The notes: generated by a model not told the origin, from the letters alone. A stretch of DNA of 64,000 nucleotides from Curtobacterium sp. VKM Ac-1395 (GCF_015350975.1 NZ_JADKRX010000003.1:1-64000); one strand, 5' to 3'. Counted from the stretch's first letter, positions 37,485 to 46,695 are shown. Translations and numbers: made by a program.

Positions 37485-38537
37485 GTGGACGAACGCACCA
37501 GGACCAGGAACCGTACGAGCAGCACGACCAGCAGGAGGACCAGGACCAGGACCGCGGTCTCCGCCGTCGCAGCGCTCACCGTGACCGCGGTGGTCGCCGG
37601 GCTCGTCGCGGCGAGCCCGGCCCAGGCAGCGCCGACCGTGACGACCGCGACCATCCGAACCGCGACCACCGGCCAGGTCTTCGCCGGTGGCCTCTTCGTC
37701 CAGCCGGACGGCCAGGCGGCCCAGGCGGCGACCGCGCTGACCGTGTCCGGCGACACCGCGGGCGTCGCTGCGGCACGGACCATCGCTGCGCAGCCCGTCG
37801 CGATCTGGCTCGGCGAGTGGTTCCGGGGCGACATGCTCGACCGGTACCTGGCCCGTGCCCTCGCGGCGGCCGAGGCAGCCGGCCGGACCCCGGTGTTCGT
37901 CACCTACGCGATCCCGAACCGGGACTGCGGCGGGTACTCGGCCGGCGGCCTGTCCGCCGCGGACTACCTGGCGTGGAACCAGCGGATCGCGGACGACCTC
38001 CGCGGTCACCGGGCGGTGGTCCTCGTCGAACCGGACTCGCTGTCGGCGCTCCCCCGGTGCACGAGCGAGGCCGCGACGCGTCCGCCGCTGCTGGCGGAGG
38101 CCGTGGCCGCGCTGTCCGCGGCCGGCGTCCCCACGTACCTCGACGGCGGCAACAGCACGTGGAACACGGCCGAGGCGCAGGCGGCCCTGCTGCGGTCGGC
38201 CGGCGTCGCCCAGGCGCGCGGGTTCTTCACGAACGTCGCGAACTTCCAGCTCGTCGACCAGGAGCGTGCGTACGCCGACCGGGTGAGCGCGCTGACCAGT
38301 GGCTCCCACTACGTCGTCGACGTCTCCCGGAACGGCCGTGGGTGGAAGGGCACGTGGTGCAACCCGACCGGAGCGGGGCTCGGGCAGACACCACGGGTCA
38401 GTGCCGGCACGACAGCGATGGACGCACTCCTCTGGGTGAAGACACCGGGGTCGAGCGACGGCACGTGCAACGGCGGTCCGGCTGCGGGCACGTGGTGGTC
38501 CGCGCAGGCGCAGGCGCTGGTGGCGAACCGGCGGTAG
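37485..38537 (+). CDS. Secreted GH6 endoglucanase/cellobiohydrolase
   Basis: 350-aa glycoside hydrolase family 6 cellulase. Both family signatures are present: VTYAIPNRDCGGYSAGG and VVLVEPDSLS; WVKTPGSSDGTC near the end holds the catalytic-base Asp region. A Sec signal peptide with an unusually long, Arg/Thr-rich front (residues 1-24) and cleavage near AQA-AP (about 48) exports it. It is only the catalytic domain; no carbohydrate-binding module or linker. GTG 37485 with AGGGG upstream. Fits a plant-associated lifestyle. The 5' coding end is full of ACCAGG-like short repeats. Confidence 0.93.
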   Translation: MDERTRTRNRTSSTTSRRTRTRTAVSAVAALTVTAVVAGLVAASPAQAAPTVTTATIRTATTGQVFAGGLFVQPDGQAAQAATALTVSGDTAGVAAARTIAAQPVAIWLGEWFRGDMLDRYLARALAAAEAAGRTPVFVTYAIPNRDCGGYSAGGLSAADYLAWNQRIADDLRGHRAVVLVEPDSLSALPRCTSEAATRPPLLAEAVAALSAAGVPTYLDGGNSTWNTAEAQAALLRSAGVAQARGFFTNVANFQLVDQERAYADRVSALTSGSHYVVDVSRNGRGWKGTWCNPTGAGLGQTPRVSAGTTAMDALLWVKTPGSSDGTCNGGPAAGTWWSAQAQALVANRR

Positions 38538-38545
38538 CACCAGGA

Positions 38546-38583
38546 ACGGGTGGCCCGGCCGTCGAGACGGTCGGGCCACCCGT
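38546..38583 (+). terminator. Terminator after the GH6 gene
   Basis: 16-bp stem (38546-38561 with 38568-38583, one G-U pair), 6-base loop, 8 bases after the stop. The minus-strand 77-aa gene ends 19 bases beyond it, so it may serve both. Confidence 0.8.
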
Positions 38584-38601
38584 CGGTGGTGCGCGGTGCG
38601 C

Positions 38602-38835
38602 TCATCGCCACATGTGCATCGTGGCGCCGAGCATCACCCACTCGGCCTCGCGAGCGGCGCGCTCCCGGCGGAGCTGCTCGGCGAGGAAGAGGTCGACGGG
38701 CAGCCGCTGCGGGCGGGTGCGTCGACTCCAGACGATGAGTGCCATCCCGAGGCGCATCGCGAGCCGATCGGTCAGGGAGACCGAGCGGGCTGCGGTGGTC
38801 GCGCCGGGCTGGCGGAGGACGGACTTCGTGGACAT
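38602..38835 (-). CDS. Small hypothetical protein, 77 aa
   Basis: 77-aa protein not assigned to a family. It has a central amphipathic/hydrophobic stretch (LTDRLAMRLGMALIVWSRR) and a charged helix (LRRERAAREAEW), with Met/His/Trp at the C-terminus. ATG 38835 has only a weak Shine-Dalgarno. Codon use looks normal for the window. Possibly a peripheral membrane or DNA-associated small protein; I cannot say more. Confidence 0.55.
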   Translation of the reverse strand: MSTKSVLRQPGATTAARSVSLTDRLAMRLGMALIVWSRRTRPQRLPVDLFLAEQLRRERAAREAEWVMLGATMHMWR

Positions 38836-39257
38836 GGTGGTCACCGGTTCTGGTTCGGAGTGGTTCCGGGGCCCTGAGGGCGCGACGGATTCGCCGGCGC
38901 TCGGGCAGGGAGGATCGACCGACAGGCGCACAGGAATGCACGCCGATCGGTCACGAGAATGCAGTTCGACATTCCGCGACGACGTACGTCCGCATGCTCG
39001 GACGGCATTCCGGGCACATTTTTCCCGACCCCGCACGACCGCGTCGTGGAGAGCGCAGGACGTGTCCGGCGCCATGATCGACCCGACGGGACGACCGACC
39101 GGTCACCGCGCTGATCGAGGACGATCAGCGGGAGACGACCACGGCACGAGCAGTGCTCGGCATCACCCGGATGGGACGTGGTGGTCAGGACCGGCGGGCC
39201 GTCGTGGCGACGGACCAGTGCGTGGTGACGAGCCTGAGCGTGGCGGACGCGGTCGCG
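38836..39257. other. Gene-free stretch with lower GC
   Basis: No supported gene. Around 38930-39030 GC drops and GGAATG or its complement recurs four times (GGAATGC, GAATGC, CATTCC, CATTCC), which could be binding sites or part of a promoter for the 77-aa gene. A small hairpin CTGATCG-AGGA-CGATCAG lies at 39111-39128. Confidence 0.4.
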
Positions 39258-39341
39258 TCAGCAGGACCCGGCGGAGGAGCCGGTGGTCCCACGGACTGCA
39301 CGGAACGGCGTCTGCGTGGTGATGGTGATGATCGAGATCAT
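39258..39341 (-). CDS. Possible 27-aa microprotein or leader peptide
   Basis: Short frame with a very strong Shine-Dalgarno (AAAGGGGG, 6 bases before the ATG) and a plausible promoter: TTGCGC (39438-39443), 18-base spacer, TACTGT (39414-39419) on the minus strand. The peptide starts MISIITITTQTPF and ends in Cys. The Ile/Thr-rich front recalls the E. coli thr leader peptide, but no threonine genes follow. Real translation is unproven. Confidence 0.35.
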   Translation of the reverse strand: MISIITITTQTPFRAVRGTTGSSAGSC

Positions 39342-39487
39342 GGTCGGCCCCCTTTCGGCGCGGGTCAGGAACAGCAACTGGCGGTGTCGGGAACCGTGGT
39401 TCGCGACGTGTGAACAGTAGCGACATTCTCCCCGACCGCGCAACCCATTCCCCGAAATGCGTCGGAATTGCAGAACTGAACACACGA

Positions 39488-39521
39488 GAACGCCCCGGGA
39501 CCGATCGGTCCCGGGGCGTTC
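39488..39521. terminator. Perfect 17-bp palindromic terminator after the Clp gene
   Basis: Arms 39488-39504 and 39505-39521 are exact reverse complements (GAACGCCCCGGGACC core), 14 bases beyond the Clp unfoldase stop. Confidence 0.85.
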
Positions 39522-39535
39522 AGTGGGTCGTCTGC

Positions 39536-42124
39536 CTAGACGGCAGCCGGTGTGGCGACCCGTGCGACGAGCGACCCGCCCGACACCGCGATGCGGACGG
39601 TGTCCCCGGCCTGCACGGCACCCTCGACGACGAGCGTCGCGACGCGGTCGTCGACCTCGCGCTGGATCAGGCGACGGAGCGGACGGGCGCCGTACTCGGG
39701 CTCGTACCCGTGCTCGGCGAGCCAGTCGACCGCGGCCTCGTCGACCGAGAGCACCATGTCCTGCGCGATGAGGCGCAGCGAGGTCTCGGCCAGCAGCAGC
39801 GACACGATCGAGCGCAGCTGCGTCCGGTCGAGCTTGCGGAAGAGCACGATCTCGTCGATCCGGTTGATGAACTCGGGGCGCATCGACTCGCGCAGCTTGC
39901 CCATCACGCGGTTCCGGAGGTCGTCCTCGCCGTAGCCCCCGTCGGCCGACGCGGAGAACCCGAGTGCGCCGGAGCGTGACGCGAGGAACTCCGACCCGAT
40001 GTTCGACGTCATGATGACCACGGTGTTGCGGAAGTCGACGGTGCGGCCCTGTCCGTCCGTGAGTCGACCGTCGTCGAGCACCTGCAGCAGCAGGTTGAAC
40101 ACGTCGGGGTGTGCCTTCTCGACCTCGTCGAGCAGGATCACCGAGTACGGGTTCCGGCGGACGCGCTCGGTCAGCTGGCCGGCCTCGTCGTAGCCGACGT
40201 ACCCGGGAGGGGCACCGACCAGCCGGGACACGGTGTGCCGCTCGCCGAACTCGCTCATGTCGAAGCGGAGCATGGCCGACTCGTCACCGAACAGCGACGA
40301 CGCGAGGGCCTTCGCGAGCTCGGTCTTGCCGACACCGGTCGGTCCGAGGAACAGGAAGCTCCCGACCGGGCGATCCGGGTCACCCATCCCGGTCCGGCTG
40401 CGTCGGACAGCGGTCGCGATGGCGCGCACCGCATCCTCCTGTCCGACGACCCGCTGGTGCAGCTCGTCCTCCAGTCGGGCGAGACGGGTCCGGTCACCCT
40501 GGGTGAGCCGGGCCGCGGGGATGCCGGTGGCACGGGACACGACGGCTGCGACGTCCGCTTCCGTGATCACGGAGTCGGTCTGGTCCGGACGGGAGGCCCG
40601 CCCAGCGTCCGCCGATCCAGCAGCGGCGATCCGGGCCTCCAGGTCGGCGGTCTGGTCGCGGAGGCGGGACGCTTCCTCGTAGCGCTCATCGGTGACCGCG
40701 CGGTCCTTCTCCGCCATCAGCTCAGCGAGCTGGTCGCGGAGCGCCTCGACGTCGACGTCCCCCGATCGGAGGAGGCGGCTGCGTGCGCCGGCCTGGTCGA
40801 TGAGGTCGATCGCCTTGTCGGGCAGGTGCCGGTCGGTGACGTAGCGGTGCGAGAGCTCGACCGCGGCGCGCAGGGCACCTTCGGTGTAGGTGACGCCGTG
40901 GTGCTCGGCGTACCGCGGGCTGAGCCCGGTGAGGATCGCGACCGCGTCCTCGACGCTCGGCTCCCCCACCGTGACGGGCTGGAAGCGACGCTCGAGGGCG
41001 GCGTCCTTCTCGATCCGGCGGTACTCCGAGAGCGTGGTGGCGCCGACCATGTGCAGGTCGCCCCGGGCCAGGCGCGGCTTGAGGATGTTGCCCGCGTTCA
41101 TCGAGCCGCCCTCACCGCCGCCACCCGCACCGACGACGGTGTGCAGCTCGTCGACGAACACGATGAGCTCGTCGGCGTGCGCGCTGATCTCGTCGAGGGC
41201 CTTCGTCAGGCGTTCCTCGAAGTCACCGCGGTAGCGGGTGCCGGCGAGCATGGCGGGCAGGTCGAGGGCGACGACGCGCTTGCCCTGCAGCAGGGCGGGG
41301 ACGTCGCCGTCGACGATGCGCTGGGCGAGGCCCTCGACGATCGCGGTCTTGCCGACGCCGGGCTCACCGATCAGGACGGGGTTGTTCTTGGACCGACGGA
41401 GCAGGATCTCGACGGCCTGCTCGATCTCGTCCGCACGGCCGATCACCGGGTCGATGTGCCCGTCGCGGGCGCGCTGGGTGAGGTCGGTGCCGAACTGGTC
41501 GAGCGTCGGCGTCTCGCTGTCCGTGCGGGTGTCAGCCGCTTCGCTGGTGCCTGGCATGGGGCGCCCCTCTCGTGCCGCGTCGGCGGCCTGCTGTGCGTAG
41601 GACTGCATGACGGCCGGGGTGATCCCGGCGTTCGCGAGGAGCTGGCCGGTGACCGTCTCCTGGTCCATGACGAGCGCGAAGAAGACGTGCTCGGGGTCGG
41701 TGTAGGTGCTGCCGAAGCCGCGTGCGGCCTGGGTGGCCTCGACGAGGATCCGCTGGGCGGAGGGCGTCAGCGCGGGACGACCCTCGACGGGCTCGGACGA
41801 CGGGGCGGGGAGGCGCTCTTCGACCTCGGCCGCGAGGCGCTCGGGGTCGACGCCTGCGGACCGGACGACGGCGTCGAACGGCTGCGTGCGGACGAGCACG
41901 TGCAGGACGTGCAGGGCGTCGATCTCCCGCTGCCCCTGCTCGACCGCGTACTCGGCGGTGCGCTGGAGCATCTCGTGGGTCCGACGGCTGAGCAGTCGGG
42001 TGATGTCGACGGGGCGGCCGAACGGCATGGAGCGCTGCTGGCCGGTGTTCTGGGCGGCGAGGAGGCGTGCGAGGAACTCGTCGAACGAGTCACGCCCGCC
42101 GATGGGGCCGGATTGTTCTGGCAA
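39536..42124 (-). CDS. ClpC-type AAA+ unfoldase behind an HspR-type operator
   Basis: 862-aa Hsp100 with a Clp N-domain, two ATPase modules ([13 protein letters not shown] and [13 protein letters not shown]) and only a short middle domain with a UVR-like segment ([13 protein letters not shown]), unlike the long coiled coil of ClpB. LGF at residues 721-723 (GALGFS) sits where ClpA/ClpC carry the ClpP-binding loop, so it probably feeds ClpP. TTG 42124 is chosen because CAGGAGG lies 5 bases upstream; the frame to 42187 crosses the HAIR box. Copies of the 11-base word are at 40590-40600 and 40632-40642. Heat-shock induced by inference. Confidence 0.92.
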   Translation of the reverse strand: MPEQSGPIGGRDSFDEFLARLLAAQNTGQQRSMPFGRPVDITRLLSRRTHEMLQRTAEYAVEQGQREIDALHVLHVLVRTQPFDAVVRSAGVDPERLAAEVEERLPAPSSEPVEGRPALTPSAQRILVEATQAARGFGSTYTDPEHVFFALVMDQETVTGQLLANAGITPAVMQSYAQQAADAAREGRPMPGTSEAADTRTDSETPTLDQFGTDLTQRARDGHIDPVIGRADEIEQAVEILLRRSKNNPVLIGEPGVGKTAIVEGLAQRIVDGDVPALLQGKRVVALDLPAMLAGTRYRGDFEERLTKALDEISAHADELIVFVDELHTVVGAGGGGEGGSMNAGNILKPRLARGDLHMVGATTLSEYRRIEKDAALERRFQPVTVGEPSVEDAVAILTGLSPRYAEHHGVTYTEGALRAAVELSHRYVTDRHLPDKAIDLIDQAGARSRLLRSGDVDVEALRDQLAELMAEKDRAVTDERYEEASRLRDQTADLEARIAAAGSADAGRASRPDQTDSVITEADVAAVVSRATGIPAARLTQGDRTRLARLEDELHQRVVGQEDAVRAIATAVRRSRTGMGDPDRPVGSFLFLGPTGVGKTELAKALASSLFGDESAMLRFDMSEFGERHTVSRLVGAPPGYVGYDEAGQLTERVRRNPYSVILLDEVEKAHPDVFNLLLQVLDDGRLTDGQGRTVDFRNTVVIMTSNIGSEFLASRSGALGFSASADGGYGEDDLRNRVMGKLRESMRPEFINRIDEIVLFRKLDRTQLRSIVSLLLAETSLRLIAQDMVLSVDEAAVDWLAEHGYEPEYGARPLRRLIQREVDDRVATLVVEGAVQAGDTVRIAVSGGSLVARVATPAAV

Positions 42125-42142
42125 CGGGACCTCCTGGGGGTA

Positions 42143-42163
42143 CTTGAGTGCCTTCGACTCAAT
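42143..42163. promoter_or_regulatory. HAIR box (HspR operator)
   Basis: CTTGAGT-N7-ACTCAAT, differing from the HAIR consensus CTTGAGT-N7-ACTCAAG at one base. It lies 19 bases upstream of the Clp TTG start, so repression by HspR and induction by heat shock are expected. Confidence 0.85.
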
Positions 42164-42221
42164 GCAACGCAGGAGGTACCGGGGCATTCCCGGTCAAGGA
42201 AGAAAGTTGCGCCGACTCGAC

Positions 42222-42701
42222 TCAGGTCCGCGCGATGGCCGCCGTGGTCGCTTCCGTGACGCGGAGCAGGTCCCCCGGGGCGATCTCGATGTCGAACCCG
42301 CGACGACCGCCCGAGACGAAGATCGTGGCGTACTCGGACGCCGACGCGTCGAGCACCGTGGGGATCTTCGAGCGCTGCCCGACGGGGCTGATGCCGCCCA
42401 CGACGTACCCGGTGCGCTTCTCCGCCAGGGCGGGGTCGGCCAGGGTCGCCTTCTTGCCACCGACCGCGGCGGCGATGGCCTTGAGGTCGAGCCGGTTCGC
42501 CACGGGGACGATCGCCACCGCCAGGGCGCCGTCGACCGACACGACGAGCGTCTTGAACACCTGCTCCTCACGGAGCCCGAGCGCGGCGGCGGCCTCTTCA
42601 CCGAAGTTCGTCGCCGTCTCGTGGTGCTCGTAGACGTGTGGGACGAACGGCACGCCCGCACGCTCCAGCGCCAGCGTCGCGGGGGTGCTCGGGGAGGTCA
42701 T
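42222..42701 (-). CDS. ybaK: YbaK-type aminoacyl-tRNA deacylase
   Basis: 159-aa editing enzyme that clears mischarged Cys-tRNA(Pro) or similar. YEHHETATNFGEEAAAALG, the catalytic-type Lys in QVFKTLVV, and GYVVGGISPVGQR are the family hallmarks. ATG 42701 has GGGAGG upstream. It lies just upstream of the HAIR box and Clp gene on the same strand, separated by 97 bases. Confidence 0.93.
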   Translation of the reverse strand: MTSPSTPATLALERAGVPFVPHVYEHHETATNFGEEAAAALGLREEQVFKTLVVSVDGALAVAIVPVANRLDLKAIAAAVGGKKATLADPALAEKRTGYVVGGISPVGQRSKIPTVLDASASEYATIFVSGGRRGFDIEIAPGDLLRVTEATTAAIART

Positions 42702-42767
42702 GCGGCGATCCTCCCGTGCCCGACGCACCTGGGGACCGCGGCACGCGGGGGTTACGCTGAACGGACC

Positions 42768-43052
42768 ATGACCGTCATCGAGGTGATCCTGCGCGCCGTC
42801 GCCGCGCTGCTCGCCGTCGACCCCTCCACCGGCGTCCTGCCGCTGCTCGCCGTGGCCGCACTCGGTGTCGCGGCTGTCGGCACCGCCGTGGTCGTCGCGC
42901 AGCTGGTCGTCCTGGTGCTCGGGATCCGGGTCGGTCCGGCAGCGTCCGAGGCAGACCGGCCGGTGGACGCCGGCACGCGCATCGCGTGGAGCCACCCCGA
43001 CGCCGCGGGGCACGCGCGCCCGAGGGCTCCTGGGGTGGTCCTCGCGACCTGA
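42768..43052 (+). CDS. Small membrane protein upstream of YidC, DUF6412-like
   Basis: 94-aa protein with two hydrophobic segments (residues 1-17 and about 24-56) and a polar tail (SEADRPVDAGTRIAW). Proteins of this type precede a YidC paralogue in related genomes as I recall (DUF6412). TACGCT lies 9 bases before the ATG, so the leader is only a few bases. Probably a partner of the next gene, 63 bases downstream; function unknown. Confidence 0.65.
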   Translation: MTVIEVILRAVAALLAVDPSTGVLPLLAVAALGVAAVGTAVVVAQLVVLVLGIRVGPAASEADRPVDAGTRIAWSHPDAAGHARPRAPGVVLAT

Positions 43053-43115
43053 CGCCGATCGATCGGTGGCGGGTCGCACACGTGACCTCGACCACACCTC
43101 TCGAACGGAACCGTC

Positions 43116-43853
43116 ATGGACCTCTCCACCCTGCCCTTCGTCGGCGCACTGCTGCAGCTCGGCGCCGACCTGCTCGCCTCGCTCTCCGGGGCGCTCTCCC
43201 CCGTCGCCGGACCGCTGGCCGCGGCGCTGGCCGTCGTGCTCGTCACCCTCGTGGTGCGCGCCGTGCTCGTGCCCCTGTCCGTCCTGCAGGTGCGGGCGGA
43301 GCGGGACCGCCGCCGACTCGCGCCGCAGCTGGCTGCGCTGCGGAAGCGCCACGGGGCTGACCGGGAGCGACTGCAGCGCGCTGTCCAGGAGCTGTACACC
43401 GCCGAGCAGGTCTCACCCCTCGCCGGATGCCTGCCGGTGCTCGCGCAGGCCCCGGTCGTGTCGCTGCTGTACGCCCTCTTCACGCACACGACGATCGCGG
43501 GGACGTCGAACGTGCTGCTCCAGGCCACGCTCGCCGGGGTGCCGCTCGGACAGTCCCTGGTGGCGGTGGTCAGTTCCCCGCTGTGGGTGCACGCCTGGGT
43601 GGTGGTCGTACTGCTCGTCGTCCTCGCCGTCGTGGTCGAGGCCACCCGTCGGTCGGCCCTGCACTGGAACCCGGTCGCCGCACCAGACGCCGACGTCCCC
43701 GGCGCTGCCGCCGCGACCGCGATCGGGCGGTGGGCACCGTTCCTCACGGTGGTCTTCGCCGCGATCGCACCGCTCGCCGCCGCGGTCTACGTCGTGACGA
43801 GTGCCACGTGGACGTACGGCGAGCGGGCGGTGCTGCGGCGGCTGGTGCGCTGA
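43116..43853 (+). CDS. YidC/Oxa1 family membrane insertase (second-type, short)
   Basis: 245-aa insertase-like protein. A cytosolic hairpin with ERDRRRLAPQLAALRKRHG follows the first core helix and leads into the conserved GCLPVLAQAPVVSLLYALF; five membrane segments in total. It is shorter than main YidC and is not beside rnpA/rpmH, so it is a paralogue. It may insert a specific membrane protein set, with the 94-aa upstream protein. Confidence 0.85.
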   Translation: MDLSTLPFVGALLQLGADLLASLSGALSPVAGPLAAALAVVLVTLVVRAVLVPLSVLQVRAERDRRRLAPQLAALRKRHGADRERLQRAVQELYTAEQVSPLAGCLPVLAQAPVVSLLYALFTHTTIAGTSNVLLQATLAGVPLGQSLVAVVSSPLWVHAWVVVVLLVVLAVVVEATRRSALHWNPVAAPDADVPGAAAATAIGRWAPFLTVVFAAIAPLAAAVYVVTSATWTYGERAVLRRLVR

Positions 43854-43859
43854 GGCGGC

Positions 43860-44054
43860 TCAGCCCTCGTGCTTCGGCCCCTCGTCGACCGGGTCGTACT
43901 CGGTGTCGCGTCCCTGCTCCTCGGACGGGAGCGGGACGTGGCGCTCGGTGCCGCTGCCGCCGGGGCTCGTCGCGACGTAGTCGGCCTCACCGGACTGGGT
44001 GTCGTGGCTGAGTGGCTCGAGGGTCTCGGCGTCGGGCTCGCGTGCGTCTGTCAT
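43860..44054 (-). CDS. Acidic 64-aa hypothetical protein
   Basis: 64-aa, strongly acidic and polar (many Glu/Asp/Ser/Gly), probably disordered. TACGCC lies 6 bases before the ATG, so it may be leaderless. It converges with YidC, ending 6 bases away. Not recognised. Confidence 0.5.
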   Translation of the reverse strand: MTDAREPDAETLEPLSHDTQSGEADYVATSPGGSGTERHVPLPSEEQGRDTEYDPVDEGPKHEG

Positions 44055-44152
44055 GTCCCCGGCGTACTCCCCCCGATCTGGGTGCGCGCCGGAGCGGTCC
44101 GAGTGCCAGCATGAGAACCGACGAGAGCAACGACCGGAGCCCGGGAGTGCGC

Positions 44153-45043
44153 ATGGCCGACGACGACCGCGACACCGCTGGCGAACGCGCGCGCCTCGAG
44201 GGCATCGCCTGGGGCGCCGGGTCGAGCGAGGCCGAGGCCGCCCGGGCGCGGATCGCCCTCGGGGACCTGCAGCGCGGACGTGGGCGGGTGCGCGCAGCGG
44301 TGCCTGGCGACGCGACCGACGTCGAGGAGGCGCAGCCGCGTGGCCAGGCCGTGCCGAGCCTCCAGGCCGACCGTGACCACCTGCCGGACCGGGTGCCGGG
44401 CGACGGTGCCGGCCTGCCGGACTGGGTGCCGGGCGACGACGCCGGCCTGCGGGACCGGGCGCCGGGCGACGGTCCTGCCCAGGACGACGTCGGCGACCAG
44501 GACGCCGCGCCGACCCCGGCACCAGGCCGTCCGTGGGCCAGACCGCTCCGACTGGCTCGGTGGGCGCTGGCACGGCCGTGGGTGGCCGGCGGGGTCGCGG
44601 CCGTCGTGGTCGTGGCGTTCGGGACGGGGCTCGCCGTCGGGAACGCCCACCCGGTCACGCCCTCGTCGCCCTCGGTGACGCCGACGGCGGGATCGGTGAC
44701 GCTCGAGCAGCTGCTCGACGCACCGCAGACGTACGCCGACCAGCTGCCGGGGGCCTTCGAGGCGCCGGTCAGCCTGCACACCACGCGGCTCGTGTTCACG
44801 AACCGGTCGCTCAGCGGGGACGACGCAGCCACGCCGTGGGCGGTGTGGGCCGGGGTCGGCACGGACCGGGCGACCATCTGCCTGGTCGCGACCGCCGACC
44901 GCCGGCACGCGACGAGTGCCTGCTACCCGCGCCAGGACGCCCTGCACGGGTCGGTGTCGCTGTCCGCGTCGTCGCTGAGCGGCACGATGACGGTCGACCT
45001 GGTCGGCGGCGGGGTGCGCGGCACGGTGACGAACGAGTTCTGA
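44153..45043 (+). CDS. Single-pass membrane protein with cytosolic repeat region
   Basis: 296 aa. The N-terminal half is acidic and includes a tandem repeat of about 11 residues (LPDRVPGDGAG, LPDWVPGDDAG, LRDRAPGDGP) encoded around 44381-44480. One membrane segment (WVAGGVAAVVVVAFGTGLAVG) precedes an outside domain of about 110 residues with two Cys (ATICLVA, TSACYP), perhaps a disulfide. ATG 44153 has GGGAG 5 bases upstream; ATG 44111 is an alternative. Contains the 11-base word at 44355-44365. No function assigned. Confidence 0.65.
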   Translation: MADDDRDTAGERARLEGIAWGAGSSEAEAARARIALGDLQRGRGRVRAAVPGDATDVEEAQPRGQAVPSLQADRDHLPDRVPGDGAGLPDWVPGDDAGLRDRAPGDGPAQDDVGDQDAAPTPAPGRPWARPLRLARWALARPWVAGGVAAVVVVAFGTGLAVGNAHPVTPSSPSVTPTAGSVTLEQLLDAPQTYADQLPGAFEAPVSLHTTRLVFTNRSLSGDDAATPWAVWAGVGTDRATICLVATADRRHATSACYPRQDALHGSVSLSASSLSGTMTVDLVGGGVRGTVTNEF

Positions 45044-45254
45044 CGACGGGGCCGTTGGAGCGCTCCTTCGAAGTTCCTCCGCACACTCGCGCTCCTGCGT
45101 GGTGGCGTGCAACACTGGATGGATCGCACTCGCCGTGGAGTGACCAACCACACATCCCACCCGCGAGCGCGCACTGCCCGACCGACAAGGTCGTGGTGTC
45201 GTCGACGTGACGAACCCGTCGCGCGCTCCACCACGTCCCGAGGAGGTCAGCCCC

Positions 45255-46637
45255 GTGTCCACGAGCACCGCGTCCGTCACCACCACGTCGACCGCGTCGA
45301 CCACGTCGTCCGTCACGACGTCCGTCCTGACCTCGAAGGCCGTCGTCGGCATCGCCGTCCTCGGCCTCGCCACCTTCTTCGCCATCACCACCGAGCTGAT
45401 GCCCGTCGGGCTGCTCGGCACCATGAGCACCGACCTCGGCGTCACCGAGTCGCAGATGGGGATCGTCATCACCGTGTACGCCGCGGCCGTGGCGGTCCTG
45501 GCGCTGCCGCTGACGTCCTTCACCGCGCGGCTGCCCCGGAAGGCCGTGCTCGTCGCGACGCTGATCGGGTACGCCGTGTCGAACCTCATGGTCGCGCTCG
45601 CGCCGTCGTTCGCCGTGGTCTGTGCCGGGCGCGTGGTCGGGGGCGTCGCGCACGCGCTCTTCTTCTCCGTCGCGTCGGCGTACGCCACCCGGATCGTCCC
45701 CCCGCGTCTCGCCGGCCGGGCGATCGCGTTCGTGTACTCGGGCAGCTCGCTCGGCTTCGTGATCGGCGTGCCGCTCGCCACCGGGGTCGGACAGTCGATC
45801 GGGTGGCGCCCCGCCGTCGGGTCCGTGGCCGTGTGCGCCGCGGCACTCGCCGTCGTCGCGGCCCTGTTCCTGCCGGCCGTCCGCGGCACGTCGTCGCCGC
45901 ACATCGGGTCGCCGCGGGCCTGGGCGCGCACCGGGCTGCTCGCCGTCGTCGTCGCCGACCTGCTGCTCTTCGCCGGGCACTACATCGTCTACACGTACGT
46001 CGGTCCCTACGCGATCGACGCCGGGCTCGACACGGGCCTGGTCAGCGGGGCACTGCTGGTCCTCGGCGGGACCGGGGTCATCGGGCTGTGGCTCGCCGGC
46101 GTGTTCGTCGACACCGCCCCCCGGCAGACGCTCATCGTGTCGGTCGCGGTGATGGCGGCCGCGTTCGTCGCGCTGCCGTTCGTGCACGGCTCGATCATCG
46201 GGACGATGGTCGTCGCCGGCGTGTGGATGGCCGCGAACGGCACGACGGGCACGCTCTTCATGGCGGCGGCGATCCGTGCCGGGGGCGTCTCCCCCGACAT
46301 CGCCGGCGCACTGGTCAACGGGGCGTCGAACATCGGCATCGCGGGCGGTGCGGCCATCGGCGGGCAGGTGCTCGGGATGACGGGCATGCAGACCCTGCCG
46401 ATCGCCGGGGCAGTCGTGTTGCTCGGGTCCCTCGGCGTGGTCGTGGCCGCGCGGCGGGGCTTCCCGCTGCACTCGTCGCACCAGGAGCACCTGTCGACGT
46501 CCTCGATCGAGGCGATCACGTCCTCGCTCGCCGTCGTCACCACGTCGATCCCGACGATCAGCCGGGCGATCCAGACGATGACGGGCTCGGTCGCCACGGT
46601 GACCGGGTCGACGCGGACGCGGCACGTGGCGGAGTAG
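45255..46637 (+). CDS. MFS transporter, DHA1-type drug/sugar efflux
   Basis: 460-aa major facilitator with twelve membrane segments. The first helix segment FFAITTELMPVGLLGTM and the motif between helices 2 and 3 (LTSFTARLPRKAVL) place it among DHA1 exporters such as Cmx/SotB-type chloramphenicol or arabinose efflux. The Ser/Thr-rich front (about 30 residues) and tail (about 55 residues) are unusual. GTG 45255 is chosen for AGGAGG 8 bases upstream. Confidence 0.9.
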   Translation: MSTSTASVTTTSTASTTSSVTTSVLTSKAVVGIAVLGLATFFAITTELMPVGLLGTMSTDLGVTESQMGIVITVYAAAVAVLALPLTSFTARLPRKAVLVATLIGYAVSNLMVALAPSFAVVCAGRVVGGVAHALFFSVASAYATRIVPPRLAGRAIAFVYSGSSLGFVIGVPLATGVGQSIGWRPAVGSVAVCAAALAVVAALFLPAVRGTSSPHIGSPRAWARTGLLAVVVADLLLFAGHYIVYTYVGPYAIDAGLDTGLVSGALLVLGGTGVIGLWLAGVFVDTAPRQTLIVSVAVMAAAFVALPFVHGSIIGTMVVAGVWMAANGTTGTLFMAAAIRAGGVSPDIAGALVNGASNIGIAGGAAIGGQVLGMTGMQTLPIAGAVVLLGSLGVVVAARRGFPLHSSHQEHLSTSSIEAITSSLAVVTTSIPTISRAIQTMTGSVATVTGSTRTRHVAE

Positions 46638-46695
46638 CGCGGCGGGTGGTCGGGTGGCCGGGCAGCGGGGCGGCGGGCGGCCGATTGGCGGGCGG

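Noticed and set aside
39258..39341. Threonine-operon attenuator
   Set aside because: The Ile/Thr-rich peptide resembles thrL, but no terminator-antiterminator pair or threonine/isoleucine gene follows it.
40109..42259. Open frame of 716 codons opposite the Clp gene
   Set aside because: Antisense to the ATPase; composition is that of a shadow, with no motif.
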